64,000 bases of DNA from Qipengyuania_C sp046254955 (GCF_046254955.1 NZ_JBJXRG010000001.1:1116001-1180000), one strand, 5' to 3'; positions 35,846 to 45,696 are shown, counted from the stretch's first letter. Made by a program: numbers and translations. The notes: generated by a model not told the origin, from the letters alone.

Positions 35846-38710
35846 TTGGAATTCGAATTGCCGACTGACGTTCATTCAAAACTATATTCTCACGAGCTTC
35901 GTCGCCGTCATGCGTCGGGCGATGCTGAGAAGTTGGCTGGGACTTTGCTGGACGCACAGGTCGACCTGAACCCCCACCAAGTCGCTGCGGCTCTTTTCGC
36001 CTTTCAGTCACCGATCTCGAAAGGAGCAATCCTTGCCGACGAGGTTGGACTTGGAAAAACAATTGAGGCGGGTCTGTTGCTGTCCCAGCGATGGACAGAA
36101 GGCGCCAGGCGAATTTTGATCATCACACCTGCGAACCTTCGCAAGCAATGGGCGCAGGAGATGGCCGAGAAATTTTTTCTACCCACGGCAATCCTGGAAG
36201 CTGCCAGCTACAAGCGTCTTGCAGCCGATGGCATGAGGCCATTCGAACAGAATGCGATAATTATCTGCTCATTCCCCTTCGCGGCACGGCATGAAGAAGA
36301 AGTCATGACTACGCGTTGGGACTTGGCGGTAATCGACGAAGCCCACCGTTTACGAAATGTCTATAAGAACTCAAACAAGACGGGAAAGGCGCTGAAGAGC
36401 GCGCTTGCTAACGTCCCAAAGGTATTGCTGACTGCAACTCCGTTACAAAACTCTCTGATGGAACTCTATGGCCTTGTCAGCATAATCGATGACTATGCCT
36501 TCGGTGATGCCAAAAGCTTCCGGGCTCAATTTGCGCAACGTGGTGATGCGAACTTCGACAACCTGAAAGAGCGACTTATGCCGCTCTGCCATCGAACTCT
36601 GCGTAGGCAGGTGACAGAGTATGTCTCCTATACCAACCGGGTCCCTCTGACCGAAGAGTTCACTCCCACAGAGGCAGAGCGGCAACTTTACCAGGACGTT
36701 TCGGGGTATCTCCAACGCGAAGAGTTGGCGGCCCTCCCTTCAAGCCAGCGGACGCTGATGACGCTAGTGATGCGGAAGCTTCTCGCGTCTTCGACGTTTG
36801 CGATTGCAGGAATGCTGCACAATTTGGCTTCCAAACTAGAGCGGCAACTTAAGGCGGATCAGTTTGTACGAAGATCGATCTTCGAGGCGGAGTTCGATGA
36901 AGACGTGGACAGCTTTCAGGAGACAAAAGAAGAATGGGGAGAAGAAGCGCTCGATGACGACGCTGACTTCGAGCAGGGGCTTCTCACGGAGGAGGAACGC
37001 GCCTCGATAGCGTCCGAAATCGAGGAGCTTCGCGCCTTCGCGGACGAGGCAACCGCCATCACCCAGAACGCGAAAGGCGAGGCGCTTCTAAAGGCCCTTG
37101 GTGCAGGGTTCGATAAGGCGGAAGAACTAGGTGCCTCTCGTAAGGCGATTATCTTCACTGAGAGCCGAAGGACGCAGGAATATCTCGTTCGCCTGCTCTC
37201 AGCGAACGGCTTCGCGGAAAAGCTTGTCCTTTTCAACGGATCGAACACTGATGAGCAGTCGAAGGCCATCTACAGTGAGTGGGTCGAGAAGCATCGCGGA
37301 TCGGACAAGGTGACCGGTTCGCGCGCGGCGGACATTCGAGCAGCCCTGGTCGATCATTTTCGTAACACCGCGGAAATAATGATCGCAACCGAGGCGGCAG
37401 CAGAAGGTATCAATCTACAATTCTGTTCTATGGTCGTGAATTACGACCTGCCGTGGAACCCACAACGGATTGAGCAACGCATTGGGCGTTGCCACCGATA
37501 CGGGCAGAAGCACGATGTGGTTGTTGTTAACTTCCTCAATAGGGAGAATGCCGCTGATCAGCGCGTCTACGAATTGCTGAAGGAGAAATTTCAGCTTTTC
37601 GAGGGCGTATTTGGCGCGTCAGATGAAGTGCTCGGGGCAATTGGCTCAGGTGTCGATTTTGAGAAGCGTATCGCTGAGATTTACCAGAACTGCCGAACGG
37701 CTGAGGAAATTGAGGAACGCTTCAAGGCTTTGCGCGCCGAGATGGAGCAGGAAATTGATGCGACCATGCAGGATACGCGTCGAACCTTGCTCGAGCATTT
37801 CGATGCAGAGGTGCACGACCGGCTCAAGATTAACCTGGATCGCAGCAAGGAGTATTTAAACCGCTACGAGCGCAAGCTTTGGGCGGTCACTAAATATGAG
37901 CTTGGGCGCGATGCAGCTTTTGACGACGCTCATCTTACCTTCACACTAAAGAAGCCGGTTGGCCCTGCAGCGCCCGGTGGTTTCTTCCTAGGCAAGGTTG
38001 GGTTGGACGGACATCGGTATCGCCTTGGCCATCCGCTGGCGCAGCATCTGCTCGATGAGGCTGCAAATCGAAAGTTGCCCTGTCGCCATCTGGTCTTCGA
38101 CTACACCGATTGGGAAGCTAGTGCGTCAGCATTAAAGCCGTTCGTGGGCGCGAGCGGCACGATTTCGGCACGTCTCCTTTCGGTGACAGGAGTTGATGCG
38201 CAGGACCATATCGTGCTCGCAGCGATCACCAATGACGGCCAGCAGCTAGATCCCTCGGCGGCCATGCGACTGTTTGAACTGCCAGTGAGCATCGGCAAGA
38301 TCGCCGATATCCCTGCCGATTTAGGTGAAGCGCTTGATGCACAGTTCTCTGCCATTCTTGCTGATCTCGATGCGCAGCGCGCCGATTGGTTGCAGCAGGA
38401 AATGGATAAGCTTGACGACTGGGCTGAGGATAAACGCACCGGGCTCAAGGCCGATCTCAGAAAGTATGATGATGAACTGGTCGATCTGAAGAAGCGAGTT
38501 CGGCTGGCCGGATCACTCCAAGACAAGCTCACCCTTCAGCGCGCAAAACAGCGGTGCGAGAAGAAGCGCGATGAAGCTTGGCGTGCCTATGATGGTGAGG
38601 CCAAGGAAATTGAGGAGCGCAAGGAGCGCCTGCTTGACCGAGTGGCCGAGCAACTGACACAAGACACACAAACCACTGACCTTTTTACGATAACCTTTGA
38701 GATCATATGA
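35846..38710 (+). CDS. SNF2-family DNA helicase/translocase
   Basis: A 954-residue superfamily 2 ATPase of the SNF2/RapA type. Motif I GLGKT (residues 68-72, ADEVGLGKTIEAGLLL), motif II DEAH (164-167), motif III TATPLQNS, motif V EAAAEGINLQF and motif VI QRIGRCHRYGQ (from 544) are intact. The long C-terminal third ends in a coiled coil (LKKRVRLAGSLQDKLTLQRAKQRCEKK region). No nuclease motif is seen. The first in-frame start after the upstream stop (35837-35839) is TTG at 35846, with no ATG or strong ribosome site, so the start is unusual. It overlaps mod by ATGA. It resembles DISARM DrmD in size and in sitting next to a methylase. Confidence 0.9.
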   Translation: MEFELPTDVHSKLYSHELRRRHASGDAEKLAGTLLDAQVDLNPHQVAAALFAFQSPISKGAILADEVGLGKTIEAGLLLSQRWTEGARRILIITPANLRKQWAQEMAEKFFLPTAILEAASYKRLAADGMRPFEQNAIIICSFPFAARHEEEVMTTRWDLAVIDEAHRLRNVYKNSNKTGKALKSALANVPKVLLTATPLQNSLMELYGLVSIIDDYAFGDAKSFRAQFAQRGDANFDNLKERLMPLCHRTLRRQVTEYVSYTNRVPLTEEFTPTEAERQLYQDVSGYLQREELAALPSSQRTLMTLVMRKLLASSTFAIAGMLHNLASKLERQLKADQFVRRSIFEAEFDEDVDSFQETKEEWGEEALDDDADFEQGLLTEEERASIASEIEELRAFADEATAITQNAKGEALLKALGAGFDKAEELGASRKAIIFTESRRTQEYLVRLLSANGFAEKLVLFNGSNTDEQSKAIYSEWVEKHRGSDKVTGSRAADIRAALVDHFRNTAEIMIATEAAAEGINLQFCSMVVNYDLPWNPQRIEQRIGRCHRYGQKHDVVVVNFLNRENAADQRVYELLKEKFQLFEGVFGASDEVLGAIGSGVDFEKRIAEIYQNCRTAEEIEERFKALRAEMEQEIDATMQDTRRTLLEHFDAEVHDRLKINLDRSKEYLNRYERKLWAVTKYELGRDAAFDDAHLTFTLKKPVGPAAPGGFFLGKVGLDGHRYRLGHPLAQHLLDEAANRKLPCRHLVFDYTDWEASASALKPFVGASGTISARLLSVTGVDAQDHIVLAAITNDGQQLDPSAAMRLFELPVSIGKIADIPADLGEALDAQFSAILADLDAQRADWLQQEMDKLDDWAEDKRTGLKADLRKYDDELVDLKKRVRLAGSLQDKLTLQRAKQRCEKKRDEAWRAYDGEAKEIEERKERLLDRVAEQLTQDTQTTDLFTITFEII

Positions 38711-40698
38711 CCGACTCCCCGAATGAAAAGCCCGAACCCTTCGATCTCAATTCAGATGATGTCGCTGCTCGCAAGCGCGCAGATCTCAAGCGGCTGTTTC
38801 CGGAAGTCTTTGATGAGAACAAGATCGACCTAGACCAGCTTTGCCGGGTGATGGGCGACTGGATAGATGAAGGATCGGAGCGCTTTGGTCTTACTTGGCC
38901 GGGAAAGGCTGCCTGCATGAAGGTTATTCAGGCCCCCGCCACCGGCGCGCTGCGACCGGATCGTGAGGAGAGCGTGAACTTCGATGACAGCGAAAATGTC
39001 TTCGTCGAAGGCGATAATCTTGAAGTGCTTAAGCTGTTACAGAAAGCATACTTCGGCAAGATTAAAATGATCTATATCGACCCTCCATATAACACTGGAC
39101 GTGAATTCATTTACCCGGACAAATATGCTGAAAACCTTGACACCTACCTGAAATATAGCGGCCAGGCAGACGAAGAAGGTCAGCGATTTTCTACTAATAG
39201 CGAGCATTCGGGGCGGTTTCACAGCCGCTGGCTGAACATGCTCTACCCACGCCTTTATCTGGCGAAGAACCTACTGTCCGAAGATGGCTTCATATTCGTA
39301 TCAATAGACGACAATGAATTGCACCACCTTTTGTCGATAATGAACCTCATCTATGGAGAAGAAAATCATATAGCTACTTTAGTGTGGCATTCGGAGGGGC
39401 ATACCGACAACCAATACGACGTTAAGGTCACGCACGAGTATGTGGTTGTTTATGCAAAGTCCGCTGATCTATGCGAGTTTCAATATGTTGTAGACCCGAA
39501 TACGCGGAGTGAGAGCAATGTATGGAAAGGCATTGCGATAAACTCCATTACGAAGAATGGGAAAGCCAATCCTCCGAGCGAGGTCACTCTGCCCGCTGAT
39601 TTCCCCTGCGAAGTCCCAGAGGTCGATTTAGCCGCCGATAAGCTTCCTCAAGCATTTTGGAACGAGGTTTCTGAAACTGGCTACATCACCCGTGAGATCA
39701 CGAAGAAATATGGCGTGTCATACCCAATCCATATGGATGATCTCCATATAGCTGAGAGCAAGCTTACCTCACCTGTTCGTGTGTTTTCGGGGTGGGCCAA
39801 CAAAAATAAGTTGGAAGCCTTCATAAAGGGAGGCTGCGTCCCTCTTGACGATGAAGGTAGCGAGTTGACCTTCTATCTCTCTAAGAAGGGCGTCATCTAC
39901 TACCGACGAGATCGCGGAAAATCTCGGAATATTGTTTCTGTCTTGCAAAAGATGGGCACGACTGAACAAGCCAGTTCCGCTCTCGAAAAGCTCGGAATTA
40001 ATTACGATTATCCGAAGCCTGTCAGTTTGTTGAGCTACCTAATTTCAATGGTGACACAGCCGGGCGACTACGTGCTCGATTTCTTTGCGGGCTCCGGAGC
40101 AACTGGGGACGCCGTTCTAGAACTCTCGGCAGGCGGCGAGAAGGCTAGAAAATTTATTCTGGTCCAACTTCCCGAGAAAATCGAAGGGGGTCGACATGAA
40201 ACAATATCCGCATTGGCTCGTGCACGATTGCGAGAGAATTTTGAAGAACGGGCCCCTGCGGAAGGCATGCGGGCTTTTTGCCTCGGCCCGTCAGTGTTCA
40301 AAGAATGGCGTGTCGACTCCACTATTGGCGCGTCCGATCTCTTATCGAGGATTGCCGCTCATGCAGTTTCTGCAAAGGATGCATCGAATGAAGAGGTCCT
40401 ATTCGAACTTCTGCTAAAAGATGGGTTCGAACTCACGACGAAAATTGAGAGCAAGAATATTGAAGGTGCAACCGTCTTTAGCGTAGCTGAAGGCGCTCTC
40501 ATCATCTGCCTTGAACGCAAACTAACAAAGGACATTATCGACGCTCTTGCCGATCTCGCCGAGGAAACGGACGCTGCGCGCGTGGTCTGCCTTGATGCGG
40601 GTTTCCAAAAGGATGATCAACTCAAGACCAATGCGGTCCAGACCTTCAAGTCGCGCCTCGGGCACGGCGAGGACGGCAGCGTGTTCCGCACTGTTTAG
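38707..40698 (+). CDS. mod: Type III-like site-specific adenine DNA methyltransferase (Mod)
   Basis: A 663-residue N6-adenine methyltransferase of the beta class: catalytic DPPYNTG at 125-131 comes before the SAM motif FFAGSG at 459-464. This order, VEGDNLEVLKLLQKAYFGKIKMIYIDPPYNTG... region, and length match Mod subunits of type III systems; the segment between (about 200-440) would hold the target recognition domain. It is expected to protect host DNA and guide Res. Coupled to the SNF2 gene by a 4-nt overlap; Res follows after 9 bp. Confidence 0.93.
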   Translation: MTDSPNEKPEPFDLNSDDVAARKRADLKRLFPEVFDENKIDLDQLCRVMGDWIDEGSERFGLTWPGKAACMKVIQAPATGALRPDREESVNFDDSENVFVEGDNLEVLKLLQKAYFGKIKMIYIDPPYNTGREFIYPDKYAENLDTYLKYSGQADEEGQRFSTNSEHSGRFHSRWLNMLYPRLYLAKNLLSEDGFIFVSIDDNELHHLLSIMNLIYGEENHIATLVWHSEGHTDNQYDVKVTHEYVVVYAKSADLCEFQYVVDPNTRSESNVWKGIAINSITKNGKANPPSEVTLPADFPCEVPEVDLAADKLPQAFWNEVSETGYITREITKKYGVSYPIHMDDLHIAESKLTSPVRVFSGWANKNKLEAFIKGGCVPLDDEGSELTFYLSKKGVIYYRRDRGKSRNIVSVLQKMGTTEQASSALEKLGINYDYPKPVSLLSYLISMVTQPGDYVLDFFAGSGATGDAVLELSAGGEKARKFILVQLPEKIEGGRHETISALARARLRENFEERAPAEGMRAFCLGPSVFKEWRVDSTIGASDLLSRIAAHAVSAKDASNEEVLFELLLKDGFELTTKIESKNIEGATVFSVAEGALIICLERKLTKDIIDALADLAEETDAARVVCLDAGFQKDDQLKTNAVQTFKSRLGHGEDGSVFRTV

Positions 40699-40707
40699 GG
40701 GGGTCTG

Positions 40708-43614
40708 ATGAAGCTCAAGTTTGATCCCTCGCTGGATTACCAGCACTCTGCAGTTTCTGCGGTCGCGGACCTGTTCGAAGGGCAGGCGACCGGCACTGTT
40801 GAGACCGAGATGGGCGCGGCTATTACCGATGGCTTGATCCAAACTGAGCATGGACTGGGCAATGCGATCACTCTGTCCAACGATCAGATATTTGAGAACC
40901 TCGAGGCGGTTCAAGAAGCGAACGATGTTTCTTCTGCTCGCGACATAGATGAACTCGATTTTGCGGTCGAGATGGAGACAGGCACCGGCAAGACCTATGT
41001 CTATTTGCGAAGCGCATTCGAACTTGCGCAGCGATACGGCTTCCGCAAATTCATCATCGTCGTTCCCTCGGTCGCGATCCGCGAGGGGGTTCTTAAGAGC
41101 CTCGAGGTCATGGGCGAGCATTTTCGCAGGCTCTATGACGCGATGCCATTCAATTTCGATGTCTATGACTCAAAGCATCCCTCCCGCGTGCGGCAGTTCG
41201 CGGGCGGGCAGCATTTGCAGTTCTTGGTCATGAACATCCAGGCTTTCATCAAGGACGCTGGCGAAGGAGAGACGAGCGGAAACATCATCTATCGCGACAG
41301 CGACAAGATGGGCGGACGCCCAATCGACTTTCTTTCGCAAACTAATCCTTTCGTCATCATCGACGAACCGCAGCGCATGGACACGGAGAACGCCGCTGCG
41401 GCCATCCAGAGGCTCAATCCAGCAGCGATCTTCCGTTACTCTGCAACCCATAAGGACACGCGCAATCTGCTTTTCCGCCTCGGGCCAGTAGAGGCTTTCG
41501 AGCGGCAACTTGTGAAGCGAATTGAGGTCGATAGCGTCGGTGCAGATGATCGTTCATCCGACCCGTATGTAAAGTTCCTCAAGGCTGACCATACGAAGTC
41601 ACCCATTCAAGCTCAGATCGAAATCTTTAAGATGCAAGCTGGCGGTCCAAAGCGTGGCAAAGTCACAGTGAAGAAGGGCGACACGCTCTTCCAGAAGTCC
41701 AAGGAGCATCAGAGTTACACCGACCTGATGGTCTCGGAAATTGACGCGACGCCGGGGGCTGAGGCGCTGCATTTTCAGAACGGCCTCAAACTCGAATTGA
41801 ATGAAGAGATGGGTGGCGCTGCGGATGATGTGACTAAGCTCATGATTGAGCGCGCAGTTGAGCATCATCTGCGCAAAGAACGCGAGATGAAAGGGCAGGG
41901 AATTAAAGTCCTCACTCTATTCTTCCTAGATCGAGTGGCTGACTACCGCATCTATGGTGACAACGGGGCCACAAGTCTCGGTCCGGTCGGGAAGTGGTTC
42001 GAGGACACCTACTCCGAGCTTGCAGAAAAGCACTACTCGGATGTCGCGACCTATCCTGCGGAGGCTGTGCACGACGGCTATTTCTCAAAAGATGGCAAAG
42101 GGAAAGCCAAGGACACCAGCGGCAAGACCAAGGCCGATGAAGATACCTACCATCTCATCATGACTGATAAGGAGCGGCTGCTCGATCCCAAGACACCGTT
42201 ACGCTTCATCTTCAGCCACTCTGCTCTGGCCGAGGGTTGGGACAACCCGAACGTCTTCCAAATTTGCGTCTTACAAGCTGTCGGGAGCACGATGCGTCGC
42301 CGCCAACAGATCGGCCGCGGACTTCGTCTGCCCGTGAACACAGATGGCGAGCGAGTGAAGGACCAGTCGGTTAACCGGTTGGTTGTGATCTCCAACGAGG
42401 ATTACCAGTCCTTCGCCAAGACGTTACAGTCCGAGTACGAAGGCGAAAGCGGCGTCAAGTTCGGCGAGGTAGCGCGTGACGCTTTCGCAAAAATGATCCG
42501 CAAGGTTGGCGACAATGAAGAGCCACTCGGCGTCGATGGCTCAAGCGAAGTTTGGGAAACTCTACGAAGGCAGGGCTACCTCGACAGCAAAGGTGTGGTG
42601 GATACTGACAACTTCCGACCAGACGACCTCACTTTCGAGTTCGAGCTTCCGGGACACGAGGACATTGCTAAGCCGGTAAAAGACGAACTGCGGCGTTACC
42701 TCATTTCGCGTCATGTCCGCCCAACTCGCGATAAGCGGACTCTGAGCTTTCGGAAGCAGGTTCACATGGGGGACGACTTCAAGGCGCTGTGGCACCGGAT
42801 CAGCCAGAGGACACGCTATCGTGTCGAGTTTTCAACTGAAGACCTCATCGAAAAAGCTGTCGAGCGCATAAAGGGTATGGAACATATCAGCCCGCTTGTG
42901 ATCTCAGCTCAAAAGGTTGCAGTATCAGTCGAGCACTCGGGTGTAGCTGCCAGCGGCGTGCTTGATCGCAAGGTAAGCACTTCGCGACGGTCCGGGAAAC
43001 TTCCCGACATCCTGGGGCAGCTTCAACGCGAAACTGAACTTACGCGGAGCACGCTGGCTGAAATCTTGAAGCAATGCGGCAAGCTCGATGAGTTCATCGG
43101 CAACCCTCAGACTTTTATCCTACACGCAGCACGGGAAATTCAAGGCGCGCTGCACGACCTGATGATCGACGGCATCAAGTATGAAAAAATCGATGGGGCT
43201 CATTACGAGATGGCCCGGTTCGAGCAGGAAGCCGAAAAGGGCATCACGCGCTATCTGAACCGTCTTTATGAGGTGAAGAATAAGGACCGAACGCTCTACG
43301 ATTTTGTCGAGTATGACAGCGAGGTTGAGCGCGATTTCGCCGAGGCGCTCGATGTGAACGAGCATGTAAAGTTCTTCTGCAAACTACCCGGCTGGTTCGT
43401 GGTTGATACGCCGGTCGGGCCATATAATCCCGACTGGGCGTTTGTGACTGCACGGCATGAAAAGCTCTTCTTCGTTCGTGAGACGAAAAGCACGCTGGAG
43501 CGCGGGAAGCGTCGACAACAGGAGAACCAGAAGACCGATTGCGGGAAGAAGCATTTCGCAACGCTCGGCGAAGACTACGCAGTTGTTACGGAATTGGCCG
43601 AGGTGGATTTCTGA
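40708..43614 (+). CDS. res: Type III-like restriction endonuclease subunit (Res)
   Basis: A 968-residue helicase-nuclease. Motif I ETGTGKT at 90-96, motif II DEPQ at 219-222 (the variant common in type III Res), RYSATH as motif III, and SALAEGWDNPNVFQIC plus RRRQQIGRGLRLP as motifs V and VI. The C-terminal PD-(D/E)xK nuclease is intact: Pro908-Asp909 (YNPDWAF) and Glu925-Thr-Lys927 (VRETKST). It should cut DNA after ATP-driven sliding or translocation when Mod sites are unmodified. A G-rich ribosome site (40698-40703) precedes the ATG. Confidence 0.93.
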   Translation: MKLKFDPSLDYQHSAVSAVADLFEGQATGTVETEMGAAITDGLIQTEHGLGNAITLSNDQIFENLEAVQEANDVSSARDIDELDFAVEMETGTGKTYVYLRSAFELAQRYGFRKFIIVVPSVAIREGVLKSLEVMGEHFRRLYDAMPFNFDVYDSKHPSRVRQFAGGQHLQFLVMNIQAFIKDAGEGETSGNIIYRDSDKMGGRPIDFLSQTNPFVIIDEPQRMDTENAAAAIQRLNPAAIFRYSATHKDTRNLLFRLGPVEAFERQLVKRIEVDSVGADDRSSDPYVKFLKADHTKSPIQAQIEIFKMQAGGPKRGKVTVKKGDTLFQKSKEHQSYTDLMVSEIDATPGAEALHFQNGLKLELNEEMGGAADDVTKLMIERAVEHHLRKEREMKGQGIKVLTLFFLDRVADYRIYGDNGATSLGPVGKWFEDTYSELAEKHYSDVATYPAEAVHDGYFSKDGKGKAKDTSGKTKADEDTYHLIMTDKERLLDPKTPLRFIFSHSALAEGWDNPNVFQICVLQAVGSTMRRRQQIGRGLRLPVNTDGERVKDQSVNRLVVISNEDYQSFAKTLQSEYEGESGVKFGEVARDAFAKMIRKVGDNEEPLGVDGSSEVWETLRRQGYLDSKGVVDTDNFRPDDLTFEFELPGHEDIAKPVKDELRRYLISRHVRPTRDKRTLSFRKQVHMGDDFKALWHRISQRTRYRVEFSTEDLIEKAVERIKGMEHISPLVISAQKVAVSVEHSGVAASGVLDRKVSTSRRSGKLPDILGQLQRETELTRSTLAEILKQCGKLDEFIGNPQTFILHAAREIQGALHDLMIDGIKYEKIDGAHYEMARFEQEAEKGITRYLNRLYEVKNKDRTLYDFVEYDSEVERDFAEALDVNEHVKFFCKLPGWFVVDTPVGPYNPDWAFVTARHEKLFFVRETKSTLERGKRRQQENQKTDCGKKHFATLGEDYAVVTELAEVDF

Positions 43615-43641
43615 GGCGCGAACTAATCAGGGGGACGAGAA

Positions 43642-45540
43642 TTGCACGCGAAAGACTGGAAGCTGAACGATGTTCTGCAAGAGAGGCAGCAATGGGTAAT
43701 CCCAGTCTACCAGCGGCACTACGCATGGGAAACGCGCGAGGATAAGCAGATACCCACACTCTGGAACGACTTGCGTGAGAGGGCAGAGGAGAAGCTAGAT
43801 GGCGAGGATGTAAAACCTCACTTCGTTGGTGCCATTATCTACTCACAGCCGACTGACCAGCCGTTTGGGACTGTTAACAAGCGCTTCCTTGTCGACGGAC
43901 AACAACGCATTACTACCTTCAATCTAGTGCTAGCTGCGCTGCGCGATAGCGCGGAGGAGAATGGCTGCGAACAAATCTCGAATGCAGTCTCTGAGTATCT
44001 CTTTAATGCAATAAGTGGTGGAATGGCTGAGCCTGAGAAGGAACGGTTTAAGCTTTGGTCATCGAGTTTTGACCGCCCGTTCTTCTTGGCTGTCGCAACC
44101 AAGTCTGCTGATGAAATTCGCGCTGAGTTTCCAGAGTTCTTCTACAAGAACGGGAAGCTGATTTGGGGCCAAGCACCGAAATTGCTCGCAGCCTATTGGT
44201 ATTTGAGAGAGGTAATTGCCGAGTATATTGATGAGAAAAAGGGAGAGGAATTCTCTGTTGAGCAGGTCTTGAATGCGTTGCTTTCAGGGTTTCTCCACTC
44301 TTTTCAGATTGTTGTCATTCAGCTTGGCAAAGAAGACGATGCGCAGGTGATTTTCGCATCACTGAATGGAAATGCGGAGCCACTCACTGCTTTTGACCTG
44401 ATTAGAAATGACATCTTCCATCGTGCACGGTTGAGCCTCGAAAATGATGATACCCTGTTCGAGAAACACTGGTCCAAACTGGAGACTGACTTCTGGAAGG
44501 AAGAGGTAAAGCAGGGGCGACTGAAGCGCCCGAGAGTTGATCACTTGATCTCTCATAGCCTGGTCGCAGAAACCGGTGAAGAAGTCGCCGCAGGTCAGGT
44601 TTCGAATGCCTACAAGAACTTCGCTTTGCGAATGGCTTTTCCCTCCGTCGAGGCTGAGATTGAGAGTCTTCTTCACTATGCGAATGCATACCGCGCAATC
44701 GAGGAAGGCGACACCTCGAACGCACTTGGGCGATATGGTAATTTTACCAAAGTTTGGGACACGTCGACCTTCCATCCCGTGGCTCTATGGGCTGCCTACC
44801 AAGAAATGCCGGACGAGGAAGAGACTGAAATTCTTCGTTTAATCGAAGACTATGTGGTTCGTCGCGATTTGATTGGTGGTTCGAACAAGAATTACAATAA
44901 AATCGCTCCGAATATGATCGATGCGATGAAATCAGCCGAGAGCCCATTGGCTGGCCTCGTCAAATATGTTGGCTCGCTAACTGCGCCAACATCCAGGATG
45001 CCAACTCATTCCGACCTTATAGGGGCGGCCAACAGGGAAAATGCCTACGGGAACTTGGGCTCAAAAAAACTCCGCTACATCCTTACCAAGCTTGAGAGAG
45101 AGCTACGCACGAAATTTGACGAAAATATCCCAATCGAGAACCTCTCGATTGAGCATATCCTACCCGACAAATGGGCTAAGAATTGGCCTCTAAAGAAGAG
45201 CGGAATTGCGCCCTCCGAGGACTTCTTCGCAGCCGTTGACGCGGGGCACTCAGTTTCACCAGAAATGCGAGAAGAAATGGATTTGCGCGAGCGAGCCAAG
45301 AATACGTTAGGAAACCTAACGCTTCTCACACCTCCAGCGAACACAGTGAATGGCAATGAGGGCTGGGATTTTAAGCGAGAGAGAATTGGAAAGTCTCTAC
45401 TCGCTTTAAACCGCGATATCGCCGAGAACGATCAATGGGGAGAAGAAGAGATTAGGGATCGAGGCGAAAGGCTGGCGGAGGCGGTGCACAGAGTTTGGCC
45501 CGGTTTGTCAAACGTTGAGGACGAAATCCCCTTAAGCTGA
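43642..45540 (+). CDS. DUF262-DUF1524 fusion protein (GmrSD-like)
   Basis: A 632-residue protein joining an N-terminal DUF262 domain (WVIPVYQRHYAW; DGQQR at 85-89) to a C-terminal DUF1524 HNH-type nuclease (His505 in EHILPDKW; Asn554/Asn558 in NTLGNLTLL). This layout is that of type IV modification-dependent nucleases such as GmrSD and of BrxU/SspE-type NTP-using effectors. It starts with TTG at 43642, 7 nt after AGGGGGA, 27 bp past res on the same strand. It could attack phage DNA carrying modified bases that evades the R-M pair. Confidence 0.88.
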   Translation: MHAKDWKLNDVLQERQQWVIPVYQRHYAWETREDKQIPTLWNDLRERAEEKLDGEDVKPHFVGAIIYSQPTDQPFGTVNKRFLVDGQQRITTFNLVLAALRDSAEENGCEQISNAVSEYLFNAISGGMAEPEKERFKLWSSSFDRPFFLAVATKSADEIRAEFPEFFYKNGKLIWGQAPKLLAAYWYLREVIAEYIDEKKGEEFSVEQVLNALLSGFLHSFQIVVIQLGKEDDAQVIFASLNGNAEPLTAFDLIRNDIFHRARLSLENDDTLFEKHWSKLETDFWKEEVKQGRLKRPRVDHLISHSLVAETGEEVAAGQVSNAYKNFALRMAFPSVEAEIESLLHYANAYRAIEEGDTSNALGRYGNFTKVWDTSTFHPVALWAAYQEMPDEEETEILRLIEDYVVRRDLIGGSNKNYNKIAPNMIDAMKSAESPLAGLVKYVGSLTAPTSRMPTHSDLIGAANRENAYGNLGSKKLRYILTKLERELRTKFDENIPIENLSIEHILPDKWAKNWPLKKSGIAPSEDFFAAVDAGHSVSPEMREEMDLRERAKNTLGNLTLLTPPANTVNGNEGWDFKRERIGKSLLALNRDIAENDQWGEEEIRDRGERLAEAVHRVWPGLSNVEDEIPLS

Positions 45541-45621
45541 AATAAGGCGAAATCTCTGGCTAATTGAACAGGCTGCGGAGGTCGACCGTAGAGTGAGAAT
45601 TTATGTTCAGGTGCCCTGCAC

Positions 45622-45645
45622 TGGGGGCCTAATCGGGGGCCTTTA
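45622..45645. repeat. Right set of GGGGGCCT motifs (candidate integrase arm sites)
   Basis: TGGGGGCCT (45622-45630) and CGGGGGCCTTTA (45634-45645), spaced 12 bp, mirror the left set near the integrase (13 bp spacing). They lie 52 bp inside attR. Confidence 0.55.
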
Positions 45646-45696
45646 AAACCCTCGAATTGATATAAGATCGTAATATCAGTAACTTAAAGGGTTCAA

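Noticed and set aside
34932..45540. Canonical DISARM or BREX system
   Set aside because: SNF2 plus methylase recalls class 1 DISARM, but DrmA, DrmB (DUF1998) and the PLD-type DrmC are absent, and a type III-like Res takes their place. BREX marker genes (PglZ, BrxC) are absent.
31257..45696. Prophage
   Set aside because: An integrase and an excisionase-like gene are present, but no capsid, tail, terminase, portal, lysis or replication genes. A satellite-like genomic island fits better.
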